This document shows, one piece after another, positions 50,711-61,749 of a stretch of DNA of 64,000 nt. Position 1 is the first letter of the stretch. Every line of letters begins with the position of its first letter. Source of the DNA: Anastrepha obliqua (taxonomy: Eukaryota; Arthropoda; Insecta; Diptera; Tephritidae); the NCBI RefSeq assembly GCF_027943255.1, contig NC_072893.1, positions 85,505,784 to 85,569,783 of the forward strand, read 5' to 3'. The position numbers and the translations under genes were made by a program. Under the pieces are notes generated by a model. That model was not told where the DNA came from, made no database searches, and saw only the letters and a program-made list of their open reading frames with translations.

Positions 50711-51703
50711 GTTTCATTTTTTGCATTTGTTGTTTCTAGAAAATGGGAGTGTTGGCTGTATTCATTACATAAAATATGTATACGTAGTTGCATATACTTA
50801 TATATACGCTAAAAATACCGCAAAAGTAAATCCGAAATGCTCCACAAATTCTCTGTATTAAAATTCAATCACACGCAATTTATTTTATGATTTTTATTTA
50901 TTTATTTACTTGAAATATATTTAAAAATAGTTATCACAAAATCATGGTAACTAGCAACAGAGACTATCGGCTTGTATGTAATGATATCTCTTTTGTTTAT
51001 ACAATTAAGGCTCTGGCAGCGCCTGAAAGTATCTTGTAAAAAAATGCTTACATTTGTAATACCAGAGAATGTTAATGGCAAATTAAATTAACATTCTCTG
51101 GCCTAACTTCGTTGGGAAAAATATGTACATAGTTTCCAAGCTTTGATCAAACTGAATTTCTATATGAATTTAGGCATTTAAAAGTGATTATTAATTAAAT
51201 TTAAGTGTAGCTGCAGTTAAGGAACAGTGGAAATAGAAATGATTTTACCGATGCTGAATAGAGCTGTCAATTTTATTATCCAATATAGGCGTATGAATTT
51301 AAGATATTTGTAGTAAAAAAATTTCAAAAATTTCTCAAAATATGCCCAAATAAAATTTGCATACTAGGAAAAATAAGTGAATTTGAATTTGCACACTTAA
51401 GGATAAAAATTTGTTGTTTATATTGAGTTCCATGTATTGATAAATTTGCGTAACATACAAATTTATATGTATATTATACAATGCATACAACTGAGTTCAC
51501 AATGATAGCAACGCGACGTATTGCAAAGTTTTGGCTAATTATTATTATTATTTCTTCTTTTTATATAAAAATGGAGTTTTTACTACACCAAAAACCAACC
51601 AATTTTGAAAAAACTCGACCAATTTTCATTAACATTTCAAACTTATTAATTCAAGTTTTTAAGTAAAATTTTGAGTAAATAATTTAGATAATAAAGTATA
51701 AGT
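50711..51703. other. AT-rich non-coding stretch
   Basis: The word ACATTCTCTGG occurs inverted nearby (CCAGAGAATGTTAATGGC at 51062; AACATTCTCTGGCC at 51092), forming a ~13-bp hairpin. No gene seen. Confidence 0.35.
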
Positions 51704-51707
51704 TTAA

Positions 51708-51930
51708 CCTTCCGTAGACACCTTGTTGAAAACCTTCGGTTGGTCACTCGGGTCTGGTCCTTTTTCGTCCTGTTCGGGGATCCTTTTTAAAAAGTTATAT
51801 CCACAAATCGATAGAAAATTAAATTTTAGCAAGCTACATGGAAGCTCAAGTCGTTAGCTATAATAGAAATATGTTAAATCCATGGCCAAAGTCGAAAAAG
51901 TGTGCCCAGACCCGGGTGACCAACGGAGGG
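51708..51930. mobile_element. TTAA-flanked MITE
   Basis: 223 bp between TTAA at 51704-51707 and 51931-51934. The right end inverted reads CCCTCCGTTGGTCACCCGGG. The left end has CCTTCCG, a ~20-bp insertion, then CTTCGGTTGGTCACTCGGGT. No coding capacity. TTAA target and CC-starting ends fit a piggyBac-type MITE. Confidence 0.68.
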
Positions 51931-51934
51931 TTAA

Positions 51935-54900
51935 AGTATAATAGTTCAGAAATTTTGCTGGCGGCATTTCTTGCATTTTTTCCATATGCAAAAAACTTTG
52001 AGCAGTCGGTAGAGCGTAGGAATTTATGAAAAAGTCAAAACGAATTTCGAGCCACTTTAAACAAGCACAATACTATACCATAGGCTACAAAACTGCATAC
52101 CCTAAAAATTCTGACTAAACAATTTAAAATTTTATGTTTTTTTTTTAACTTTTTTAACATAGTTTGAAACATTGAGCTATAAGGATTTTGTTTTTGTCTT
52201 ACTATATTTTTATAAAACAGAAGAAAGAAAAGAAATTAAATACAAAATAAATAAATGGTAAAACTTTGCAATATGCCGCGCTATTATTGTGATAATAGCT
52301 GTACATAAATACTTAAAAAATTACAATAAAAAAGTGTATAAATAAATAAAAAGCTTATGACTAACCACTTTATATAATAGTTTGAAACAACATTCCTAAT
52401 TAGCCGATAAGCAATATAAATAATATAATGCATTTATAATAAAAACGTTTAAAGCGAAGAAAATCAAAAAGCAACAAAACAATCAAATTGCGAATGCAAA
52501 AAATTAAAGTAAAGTACTTTAAACATTTATGAATTATATTAATGATAGCTTGAAAAATACAATCGAATCGATCAAAAAGCAATACCAAGACGAATTCGAT
52601 CCGAATAATAACAAGGTTCGAACTCTGTGTAAAATAAGCTTAGAATGCCAAAATTTTATTAAAAGTATGAAAGAAAGAAAGACGAATTAATGATAATTTC
52701 GGAATAATGTTACGAATAAGCAATTTCAAGTTTATTTAGTCACTAACTTACTCATTTGCTAATTTCAAGGTTCGTTTTTTTCGCACACATTTAGTTCAAT
52801 TCAGAGAGTGTGCAAGAACGAAGTGAGCGCACTTTCGGGTGCTAAATATTAAATTTTTAATACTTTATTTTTGGTATCAGATCTGTTCTGCGTGTCGATT
52901 CCGTTTGAAAAGCAAATGGATTGATAGTTGCGAGTCGTTAGCGAGTTTTCAGTTTTCCTTTAGATGAAAAAATTTTCTGTCTTGGCGCCGTCAGCGAGAA
53001 AAGCTTAAATCTTCTAAAAAGGTTTCTGGATCAGAGTATTGATCTTTTGTAGACAAAACGATCGTTTACTAGCTTTCATAGGAGTCTTTAGAAATTTAGA
53101 CTCAGAGGTTGGTGCGCAATTCAATGCCAAGGGGGCCAAGTGCTTTTGACATTGTCATCAATTCTTTAAAAAATTTGCTTGTTTTTCGGCTTGAAAAAAA
53201 AATTAATACAAAATTTTATAATTTCGGAGTTTATTCAATGTTACCTAAGTAAAATGCTCATGAAAAGTTCACTCTTGTGTGCTTATCTTCAGAATTCTTG
53301 AAATTAACTCTATAGATTATATTGAATCGAGCTATTAATAAAGAGCTAACTTGAGTTCCATATGATGGATGAACTGGCTTTCAAACGCACTCTTTAAAGT
53401 GCTAAGAATTCATATATAAGTATGCCTGAGACTAGAATATTCGTTTCTCTGAGCCTCAGTATAAGCTCAGAGAATCCAGAGGCACTGTATGCTTCGCCTC
53501 GATGCCATAAGCATTGTATCAAACCAAAGGCCAAATTTTGCTCAAAGAACCCTTGCATATTTGCTCTCGACTCAATAATTCTTTTATTAAAACCCTTTTT
53601 TCGCACTCTCGTTAGTTTAATAATTTCCACAAAAACTTCTATACTCTGGGGTCGAGTGAGATTGCAGGATTCGTCGAAATTTTTGTACCGAAGTTTGAAT
53701 ATCCCTAAGCTTCCCTCAGTGAAATTTTCATATAGTTTCCCCTTAGAAGAAAATTCAAATTCCCAGCTACATCTATCTCTCCTAAAAACAATCTTGTAAA
53801 ATAATTGCCAAATACCTCTCCGAAATTCTCGGCCTCTAACTTCTCATATTAGATCAAGTTCTGTTCAAATTTTTGTACCAAATAAATCCCAACACAACCT
53901 TTTTATCTCTAAAATACGTAACGATTTTTGATTTTTGGATTTGAATGAAAAACGTCTAGGATAACAAACGTTAAAGGATATTCTTGAGGTGTTTTACTAC
54001 AGAATGACAACGAAAAAAATCGTTCTTTCATTTGATACCCATATTTCTGTATGTGACAGAACAAAAAATGTACTTTCCTCTTTTTTGATACCCAAATTTT
54101 CACATCTTTTTTAATTTTAGATTTATTCTGTGAACAAACTAAAAATGTTCTAGTTTCTATATCGATTTCCTAACGTGTGATTTGGGTTATCGCACCTTGT
54201 TACATATTAGTGTTCAATTAAAAGTTCCTCTTCTTTTCCTCGAGCATAACTTTGCTGTTTCACTCTTTTTTCTCTTTTCGAGGTGTCTATTGATTATTAT
54301 AAAAAATAATTAAAAAGTAGTTACACAGTAAGAGAGAAGATTTTTTCCTTTACTTGTCTCCTAAAATCTTCTTAAACGTCTACTCGCACACGAAGTCCGC
54401 CACAGTCCAACAATCAGTACTTAACTGAGCGAAAATGAAGTACCATAGAATATAAGAATTGATATAACTTTCTTAAATGTTTTCTCACAGTTAATTAGAG
54501 CAATTATATTATATGCATTTATATAGAAAATCGGATATCTTTATGTGAAATGGTAACGGAGATATGATAGGGGTGAAAACACGCCGAAACTCTTCAAGTA
54601 AATATAATATAATATACACACGCGTGCTGCAGGCTGGAACTTTACCTACCGTATTGTCGAACGTCTTGATCGGCGAAGTGAATATCAAAGTTGTAGCCAA
54701 AGGTGGTTCGAGTGACTTCTGAGTTCTATGTTCAATATCCGCCCTATTCAATATGGAGGCATGGCTTTTGTCTGGCACACTGACTGCAATGCATTTCCTT
54801 TGACAGTTAGTGCTACGTAACTGGAACGACTCGCATTACATATATTCCGCCAAGAATGGCCACTTGCTCAGTTGTAGCAAAAAATGTATGGGAAATGTTT

Positions 54901-55595
54901 TAGGCTGTTAGAATGACACCAACAACAGTGAATTTCAAATACATATATGTAAGTCTACCGATTGAAGGGTTTTGATAAATATACCTATTTTGACTAAATT
55001 CTGGGACAAAAATGTATCTACTATTCTTGTTTTTCAGGAAAAATTTCATATGCACGTAAAACTATGGACCTTATATATCATAGTGATACTGCATGCTCAA
55101 TCTTTCTCACCAATTTCATAATTTAAGTATCAAAGGACTAAATTAAAAAAATATATATATTTCAATTGACTCACTCTATGATATTAATTATTATTAACTC
55201 CTATCAACGAAAAAAAGTACAGGTATAGAACAAAAAAAATCAATTAGTTTTGAGCCTAATTGAGCTAAATATTAGGGACTTTTATACACACACATAAACA
55301 ATTAGCTGGCATTTGATAAAAATTTATTCAATTTTTTTTTATGTTTATTAAACCACTGACTGGTGGCTATAACATTTTTCGCGCTTCCGTGTTATCTTTT
55401 CCACTTCCCTTTGTGTTGTCAGTCACTGGAAGATTTAGGATAAATATAATATAATAGAAAATCGGTTGTCTTTTAACTGAATGAGAATTATCGATATCAG
55501 TAATTACGGTTTCAGAGCTGAGAATGGCAAACTGTGTTGAAATTTCTGTTCAGTAAGGTTTGGCAAGTTAATATGAAACTATTCTATTATTTCTT
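51935..55595. other. Long AT-rich stretch without recognised gene
   Basis: Contains a 125-codon plus-strand frame (53422-53799) and an 89-codon minus-strand frame (54778-54509), neither of which I can relate to a family or join to splice sites. A dispersed repeat lies at 54796-54870. Confidence 0.35.
54796..54870 (+). repeat. Dispersed repeat shared with a Rok intron
   Basis: GACAGTTAGTGCTACGTAAC then TGGAACGACTCGCATTACAT parallels GACAGTCGATTCTACGTTGC then CGGAATGACTCGGATTTATA at ~31388-31430, and both continue with TTCSGCCAAG. An unnamed transposon end is likely. Confidence 0.5.
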
Positions 55596-55828
55596 TCGAA
55601 GTGAGGAAGAAGCGGTCAGATTTGTTGGAATAAGTAGTCAAAAATTGGGCTCATTTAACTCGTTGTATGGATGTAACTCGTAGCCGCAGCGAACATATGC
55701 AAGGTATTATATTAAAAAAATAAATGCCATGGAATTATCTACCAGATTATAATAAAAAATTCATTCCAACAATATTTCTGCTCATATTATCATTTTAAGT
55801 TCTCAAGCTCTTAAAAAACACCCGATAT
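55596..55828 (+). pseudogene. Mariner-like transposase C-terminus and right end
   Basis: Plus-strand frame KNWAHLTRCMDVTRSRSEHM ends like the VENW…RC…GGH C-terminus of the mariner-like family also seen at 24219-24759. It is followed at ~55800 by CTCAAGCTCTTAAAAAACAC then CCGATATA, which resembles a common mariner right terminus. Confidence 0.5.
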
Positions 55829-57410
55829 ATACCTGTTATGTTTTTTACCGGCGAGAACATGAAGAATTTAATGAATGAATGAACCAAATTATTTAGGATT
55901 GGGACTCGGATTTGGAATGGTTATCTGCCGAAGAAATGGACTTTATCCTCTTATGGACCTGTTGGTCCATAAACTTGATAAAAAGAATTAATCACAAAAA
56001 CAAAAATACTTTGCACTTACTTTTACTTGTTTCATGAGCAAAAAACCTATAAGTTTAAGTGCAAACCTCCAACTATTCTATTTCTAATTTTACTTTTACT
56101 TGCATTCCCATTTTTGTACGCTAATCCTAGAACTTTCTTGGTTGGCTGTAGTTGGAATATCTCTCAAGATAAGCAAACACTAAAGAAGTTATTCCTGAAT
56201 ATATCCTCTTTCGTTTGACATCCATATTAATGTCATAGAGTGAGAAAGAGTATGTGAACCAATTTTTTGGAAATTTAGTCCTCTATAACTGGAAAGTCCT
56301 TCAAAATTTGAAATGAATGCGAAAATAACTGAATATGCGGCGCGCGGATGGCACCCTGATTCTAAGCCAACTTTGAGTCATTACACGAGTGTCAGGGAAT
56401 GCCACTCGTGTGATACCAGGGCTTCCCTATCCACCACCTGGGAAGCGCCTAATGGGAGATCAGGCAACTCCTTACGGGAACCCGAGTGCAGTACAATGGA
56501 CTTAATTGTGTCTGACTGCTGTATTTGCTAGTCTGTCCCACAAAAAACAAAAAAAAGAGTATGCAAAATCTAATATTTCGCGCGCATATGAAATTTTTCT
56601 TGAATAAATTCTCGTTTCGCTCGGTGTTATATAGTTTTTTATGCTTTTACTCGCTCGGTGTTATATATTTTTTCATACTTTTACTCGCTCTCTTGATTTG
56701 ATCAAATGACGATATACTTAAACTATAAACTATATAAATATATTGTAAACTATGTATATTTAAATCAGTAATAAATCCTTACGCATGTAGAGTTAATTTA
56801 AAAGTCATAGCAGCTGTGAGCATATCAACTATTTTAGTAATTAATTACACAAGTAAGCATTATGCTTTGTTATAAGAACTTATTATGTACATACAAATAC
56901 GTATACGTATATTTACGAGTACTTAAGGGAATACTCTAGTTTGTAAACGAACACAACTGGTAAGCGAAACGCCTTAATTACATACATATTTGCATATTAT
57001 TAAAACTACTTAAAAGCGTATTAGTAGATACATTATACTGGATGTATGAAGTTATAAACTTGAAACTTTTGCAATACCGTATTTGTAATTAGACGTTATT
57101 TTTTATTGTATTAACTTAGTTAGAACGAACGTTTATATGAAAATGTATACAATTTAGGAGTGCAATAAACTACGTACGATTTTGTAATAAATTAGTAATG
57201 GTACTTTTCATTTGATTGCTGGGTTGTACGCTTTGTTTTTTTAGAGGCATAGATTTTTTGCAAACATTTTTATGAAACAGCCAATATGTTGGGCCTTTTT
57301 AATTACCAAATTTTTGCTTACACTTATCGCACGATTTATTCACGACCAGGTATTATCGCGGAAGAGCCCATCCTGATCGCTAATCCTATTGCTAATCACC
57401 TTTATGAGGT
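55829..57410. other. Non-coding stretch with a GC-richer island
   Basis: The segment 56313-56530 is clearly richer in GC than its surroundings and contains a perfect 9-bp hairpin, ACACGAGTG…CACTCGTGT, at 56383-56411. It resembles part of a retroelement but I cannot assign it. CTCGCTCGGTGTTATATA is duplicated at ~56614 and ~56650. Confidence 0.35.
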
Positions 57411-58008
57411 ATTGTACCCTTTTTTGGTGTTCGGCCGAGCTCCTCCTCGTATTTGTGGCGTGTGTTGTTCCACAAATGGGAGGACCTACAGTTTTAACCC
57501 TTTAGCCTATAGCCACGAGTCTGACTCGTGGTAAAGAATTTGTGCCATAAGCGAAAACAACGAGTCTGACTCGTGGTAAAGACTTTGTGATCAATTGATT
57601 ATGATTACTTCCTAGACATCTTAAAATTACTATTTGTACCTAAACATTGTTTATTATTTCACAATTCCTTTCGTTGCATTGAAATATATATGTTACGAAA
57701 AGTATACACTTTGCGCCAGTTCGGGTACACGGCTGAACAGTTGAATGGCACGGCGCGCGAACGAATTTCTTGCGTATTATAGCTCGCGCAATTGGTAGAT
57801 ATCGTGTAGGCTAAGGGGTTAAGCCGATTCCGAACGGCAGATATTTGTTATGAAGAGCTTTTTTATGGCAGAAATACACTCGGAGTTTTACCGTTGCCCG
57901 TCGATCTGTTAAAAAAAATTGTTCTACCATTGGCTGTTTTATGCACGGAGATTCGAACCTGCGTAGCTCAAAATGATAGTCACGCAACAAGCCATTCGGC
58001 TACGGTGG
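57411..58008 (-). mobile_element. tRNA-derived SINE split by a TTAA MITE
   Basis: Two halves of one minus-strand copy: 57411-57497 (3' body, TTGGTGTTCGGCCGAGCTCC to CTACAGTTTTAA) and 57819-58008 (TTAAGCCGATTCCGAACGGC through the head CATTCGGCTACGG). The junction carries the duplicated TTAA of the inserted element. Confidence 0.85.
57498..57818. mobile_element. piggyBac-like MITE (TTAA) inserted in the SINE
   Basis: 321 bp flanked by TTAA (57494-57497; 57819-57822). The left end is CCCTTTAGCCTATAGCCACG; the right end inverted is CCCCTTAGCCTACACGATAT (11 of the first 12 match). Inside, the perfect palindrome CCACGAGTCTGACTCGTGG occurs at ~57512-57531 and recurs as ACGAGTCTGACTCGTGG at ~57562-57578. 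No gene. Confidence 0.88.
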
Positions 58009-59451
58009 TGTCCGGGACAATTAGTGTTTATATATAATTTTAAGATTATGGCCGCCTGACCTAGCTCACTGAAGCCAATCCGATCGGTTCATCTTTTGTA
58101 GCAATTGCAGGCCTTATTTCGCAAATTACTCCTTTTGACAAAAGAGTCGAATTGCTTGACCGACTTAGACGACCCATTGGCAAGCGATTTATCTCATTTC
58201 AATTATTATCACAATTCGTTCAACAAAAGTGAGACCCAATAAAATAAGCTGTTGCACCATACCGTTGGAACCACAAAATACATACATTCTGCATCCATCA
58301 AACAAACAGTCAGCACTAGGTCCAGCAGTTCGCGTTCACGTCGTGTGGGTAGTTCCTCTACTACAGAGTGCTCGGTGGCAGAATTAAGAAATAGAAGTTG
58401 AATTAAAAAATAACTTTTAATGATAAAAAAATTACTAAAGATATAGAAGATAAGCACGAATTCTATTTTTATTTATTATTTTCTCTAAATGTTGAATGTT
58501 ACGTCGGAAACAATCATGGCCTCGCTACTCTGCGTCACTCCCACGAGAAGTGATATCGGAATGGCATTAACCGCGTTACCATATTTTCCTTCATTGCTGA
58601 GATGGGCACTGCGTTTCTTTCATAGACCTTCCTTTTGAGATACCCCCATAGTAAAATGCCCGAGATATGTCAATGAAACTGTTTGTAAGGGAAGAAATCA
58701 ACCAGTATTGCCGTGGTCTTTTCGGCCGTGTGTGGTGTAGCACCATCTTGCTGAAACCCTGTGTGTCGGAAGGAAGGATGTGTTCTCATTATTAACAGAA
58801 AATAATCATGCAATCTGCGACGATAAGAGACATCGTCTGCAGGAATTGCTTGCCTTCAGCGATTTTCAAAAAAAAAAAATCCAACTATTGCACTGCTTGA
58901 AAATTCACATCAACCGTCAATTTGGGAATGTGATGTGGCTGTTGATGTTTCAATAGTGGGTTATGCCCTTTAGGTGACCAATAACGGCAATTTTTCTTAT
59001 TTACACTCCCATTTAAATGAAAATGGACTTCATCACTCCGAAAGTTAGTGTTTATCGTACGAAATTGCTCCAATATTGTCTCGCAGAAATTTGTACAAAT
59101 TGTAATCGATAATCTTAAATGCATCCACAATTTTATTTTTGACGTGGTGAAATCTAAGATCCTTCCTTAATCTTTCATGTACAATAGTTTTCGGAAGTTC
59201 CAGGGCAGCCGCTCTCTTGCGCATGGACTGACGCGGATTATCGTGCAAACAAGTTCAATATTTGCCTTGAAATAACTTGCCTTGAAAAATGCTTCGATTG
59301 CGAAGGCACGCTTTTCACCCGTCCACTGCGACATGTTGACTATATAGCCAGCACGAATAACGAAGCTAAAGATGTCCCCTTCCCGCTCATACCTTCAGTG
59401 GCTAGTGAGAAATTTTAGATTTAAAACCTAGTTCTGCCACCGGACACCCTG
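58009..59451 (-). mobile_element. Mariner-like element, degenerate
   Basis: The right end inverted reads GGGTGTCCGGTGGCAGAACT with TA next to it at 59452. The left end TGTCCGGGACAA at ~58010 abuts a SINE head and is less certain. On the minus strand the transposase starts at 59332 (MSQWTGEKRAFAIEAFFKA). It continues in shifted frames MHDNPRQSMRKRAAALELPK, ITICTNFCETILEQF, then the first catalytic motif RSDEVHFHLNGSVNKKNCRY near 59040-58990. A decayed tail near 58660-58640 reads ILLWGYLKRKVYERN. A full set of motifs is legible but stops and frameshifts break it. Confidence 0.75.
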
Positions 59452-59619
59452 TACATACCAGAGAGTGGGACTAATGAAAAAACTGGACTCGTTTTGGAAC
59501 ATTTTATTATAAATTGGTTTTGAAAAATACTTACACATTTTTTCGCATTTATCTGGATAATCACAAAAAAATGGCATGTGATTTAATCGATTTTAGAATA
59601 TTGTTGCCCTCACACGACG

Positions 59620-60190
59620 ACCTTTGCATCGTTACTAGAAATCGCAAGAACTGCAAAAATATCAGAATGAGGATTGCGTATCTTCGTTTTAACGCAATGG
59701 AAAGAAAATTTAAATACTTAGGGTCCGTTCTATCAGCGAGTAAAGACACATAAATTGCAATAGATGAAATAATTAATTTGCTAATAAGACGTACAATGCA
59801 AATATAAAATTGTTCAGATCAAAGGTTTTATCACGAATGCAGAAAATCAAGATGTATAAAACTTTGATACGTCCGGTTCTCACATATGGTGCTGAAATCT
59901 GGAATGCAAATTGAAAACCTTATTGGTGGTGAAAATGTAACACGTTTTTTTAAAGCGCAGCGGATTAGATGGATTGGCCACATCATAAGAATGCGAAAGA
60001 ATCCAAAAAAGGGTGTTTACTTTGGGTCCAATTGGAGGAAGAAAGAGAAGCCGACTAAGAAAGAGATGACTTGATGACGTAAAAGCAGACTTAAAACCGA
60101 TGAATGTTCGTAATTGGAGAAATGAGGCAAGCGGGAGACTGAATTGGAGGAGGATTGTTGAGGAAGCTATGGTCCACCACAGACTGTGAA
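59620..60190 (+). pseudogene. LINE reverse transcriptase C-terminal fragment
   Basis: Broken plus-strand frames: MERKFKYLGSVLSASKDT, then a decayed IKIYKTLIRPVLTYGAE at ~59840-59900, then FFKAQRIRWIGHIIRMRKNP and NVRNWR-like sequence at ~60105. This order is the thumb and tail of RTE-like reverse transcriptases. 5'-truncated and dead. Confidence 0.65.
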
Positions 60191-60266
60191 GCTAAGGGAG
60201 AGAGAGGGAAAGAAAATTTAGTAGTTTGTATAGCAATATCGCATTTAAATATATATCTTTCAATAC

Positions 60267-60309
60267 AAGGTGGCAGCAAAATTAATTTTGCAAATGGCTT
60301 CAAATTGTG
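60267..60309. mobile_element. Scrap of the TACAAGGTGG-type MITE
   Basis: ACAAGGTGGCAGCAAAATTAAT followed by TTTGCAAATGGC. A collapsed end of the MITE family best seen at 50500-50708. Confidence 0.4.
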
Positions 60310-60836
60310 AACTAGACAGTTGCAGCATAACTTAACCTAACCAAAGTAGACTAGGAAGGAAAACTACGTACACTTGACATTGGACTGAGCTGAAAAAAAG
60401 TTGCAAAAGCCCATCCGTATATTTAAAGCTGATAATGATAGTATGATAATACATATATACGGTAATATACAAAAAAATCCTATCCTCCGTCGAAGTAGCT
60501 TTTTTTATTATAATGTAAATAAGCACATTCGTTTGAATACTATTCTGTTCTAGTCTTGAGGAGCTCTACATTTCATTCGTATAGTTTTTGCGCAACATCG
60601 TCAGGTGAAAAAAGAAAAAAAATAAAAGCCAACAAGAGTTCTGAACTATATTACTTTAAACTTGCTTTTTATTATAATAAAATTTCATGGGCTCTAAAAC
60701 TGCATTCTATAATTTTTTTCGGATGAAGGATCAGTTTGTCGATTTTTTATGAATCTTAAACAAAGTTCAAAACTTGGATCAATATGGTAAGTAAGTAGTC
60801 AAAACTTATATATTCGTGGTGTTTTTGTCGTTGTTT
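60310..60836. other. Non-coding stretch
   Basis: AT-rich. I see nothing in it. Confidence 0.4.
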
Positions 60837-60840
60837 TTAA

Positions 60841-61595
60841 GGGGGTGGTAGGGTTTAGCGCTAAAAAAAAACACTTTTTTTTGAATTTTTTACAGAAATA
60901 TGGCTTAAGATACTTTAATAAAATCAGTTGCATGTTATTGTACATCTTTTCAATAAGTTTTTAAAAAATATTAATAATAAAATATTGACAAATAAGCCCA
61001 TGACAGAGTTTTTTTGGAGATATGTTTTTCGAGAGGTGCTCTGCGGTACCAATCGGCATTCGTCGTAGAATCATCTGAAACTAAAAAAGTCGAATGTTTC
61101 AGTTAAAGTATGACGTAATGCTCCCCCCCCCCCATTAATAAAATTGTTTTTTTTTTTCATTTTTGTAGTTTTGGTGGCAAAAAAACGTAAAACGAGCATT
61201 TTTGGCCATATTTGTAAGTGAAAAACACCCTTAAAAAAAAAAAATAAAAAATAAAACAGTGGGGGGGGGGGGGGGGGGGGAGGTATTTTTGATTTAGAAA
61301 ACGTGTGCCAAATTTGAAAAGAATCGGTTGAATAGTTTCGGAGTTGTGATTGGCACCGACTTTTAAGAAGTCGTTTCGGGAAAAACGCGTTTGAAAAAAT
61401 GACGCCGACAGCCGAGCCCTTGGGAATTGCCAAGCATCTATCGATGCTCCGCATTCGAGGTAGAGTGCCTACAAAGGCTATAACTTTGAGAGTTCTGCTC
61501 CGATCCACTTAAAATTTTGACACAACATTCTTGAAATGATTTACTATAAGATGAGTGAAGAAAAAAAATTTCGATTTTGTGACCCTACCCCCCCC
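60841..61595. mobile_element. TTAA-flanked element with G-rich inverted ends
   Basis: 755 bp between TTAA at 60837-60840 and 61596-61599. The left end GGGGGTGGTAGGGTTTAG pairs with the inverted right end GGGGGGGGTAGGGTCACA. The interior is non-coding and holds an 11-base C run (61123-61133) and a 20-base G run (61261-61280), about 130 bp apart. TTAA targeting fits piggyBac or Kolobok families; the G-rich terminus is unlike the CCC-starting elements elsewhere in this window. Confidence 0.72.
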
Positions 61596-61749
61596 TTAAA
61601 GCTGACCATAAAAGTAACGTTTTCTCTTATGGAAAGCTTTCATACAAGAAAGAAATGCATTAAATAAATATTCTCCTCCGATTCGAGGAAAGATAAACAT
61701 TTCTTTTTATGTATTCAGCTTCTTTTTGATTGAAAGCGTACAAGTCGTT

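Noticed and set aside
53422..53799. 125-codon plus-strand frame
   Set aside because: No family, no splice context, and an overlapping frame of similar length on the other strand.
61071..61508. 145-codon minus-strand frame with a proline run
   Set aside because: The prolines come from the poly-G tract inside the TTAA element at 60841-61595; it is not a gene.
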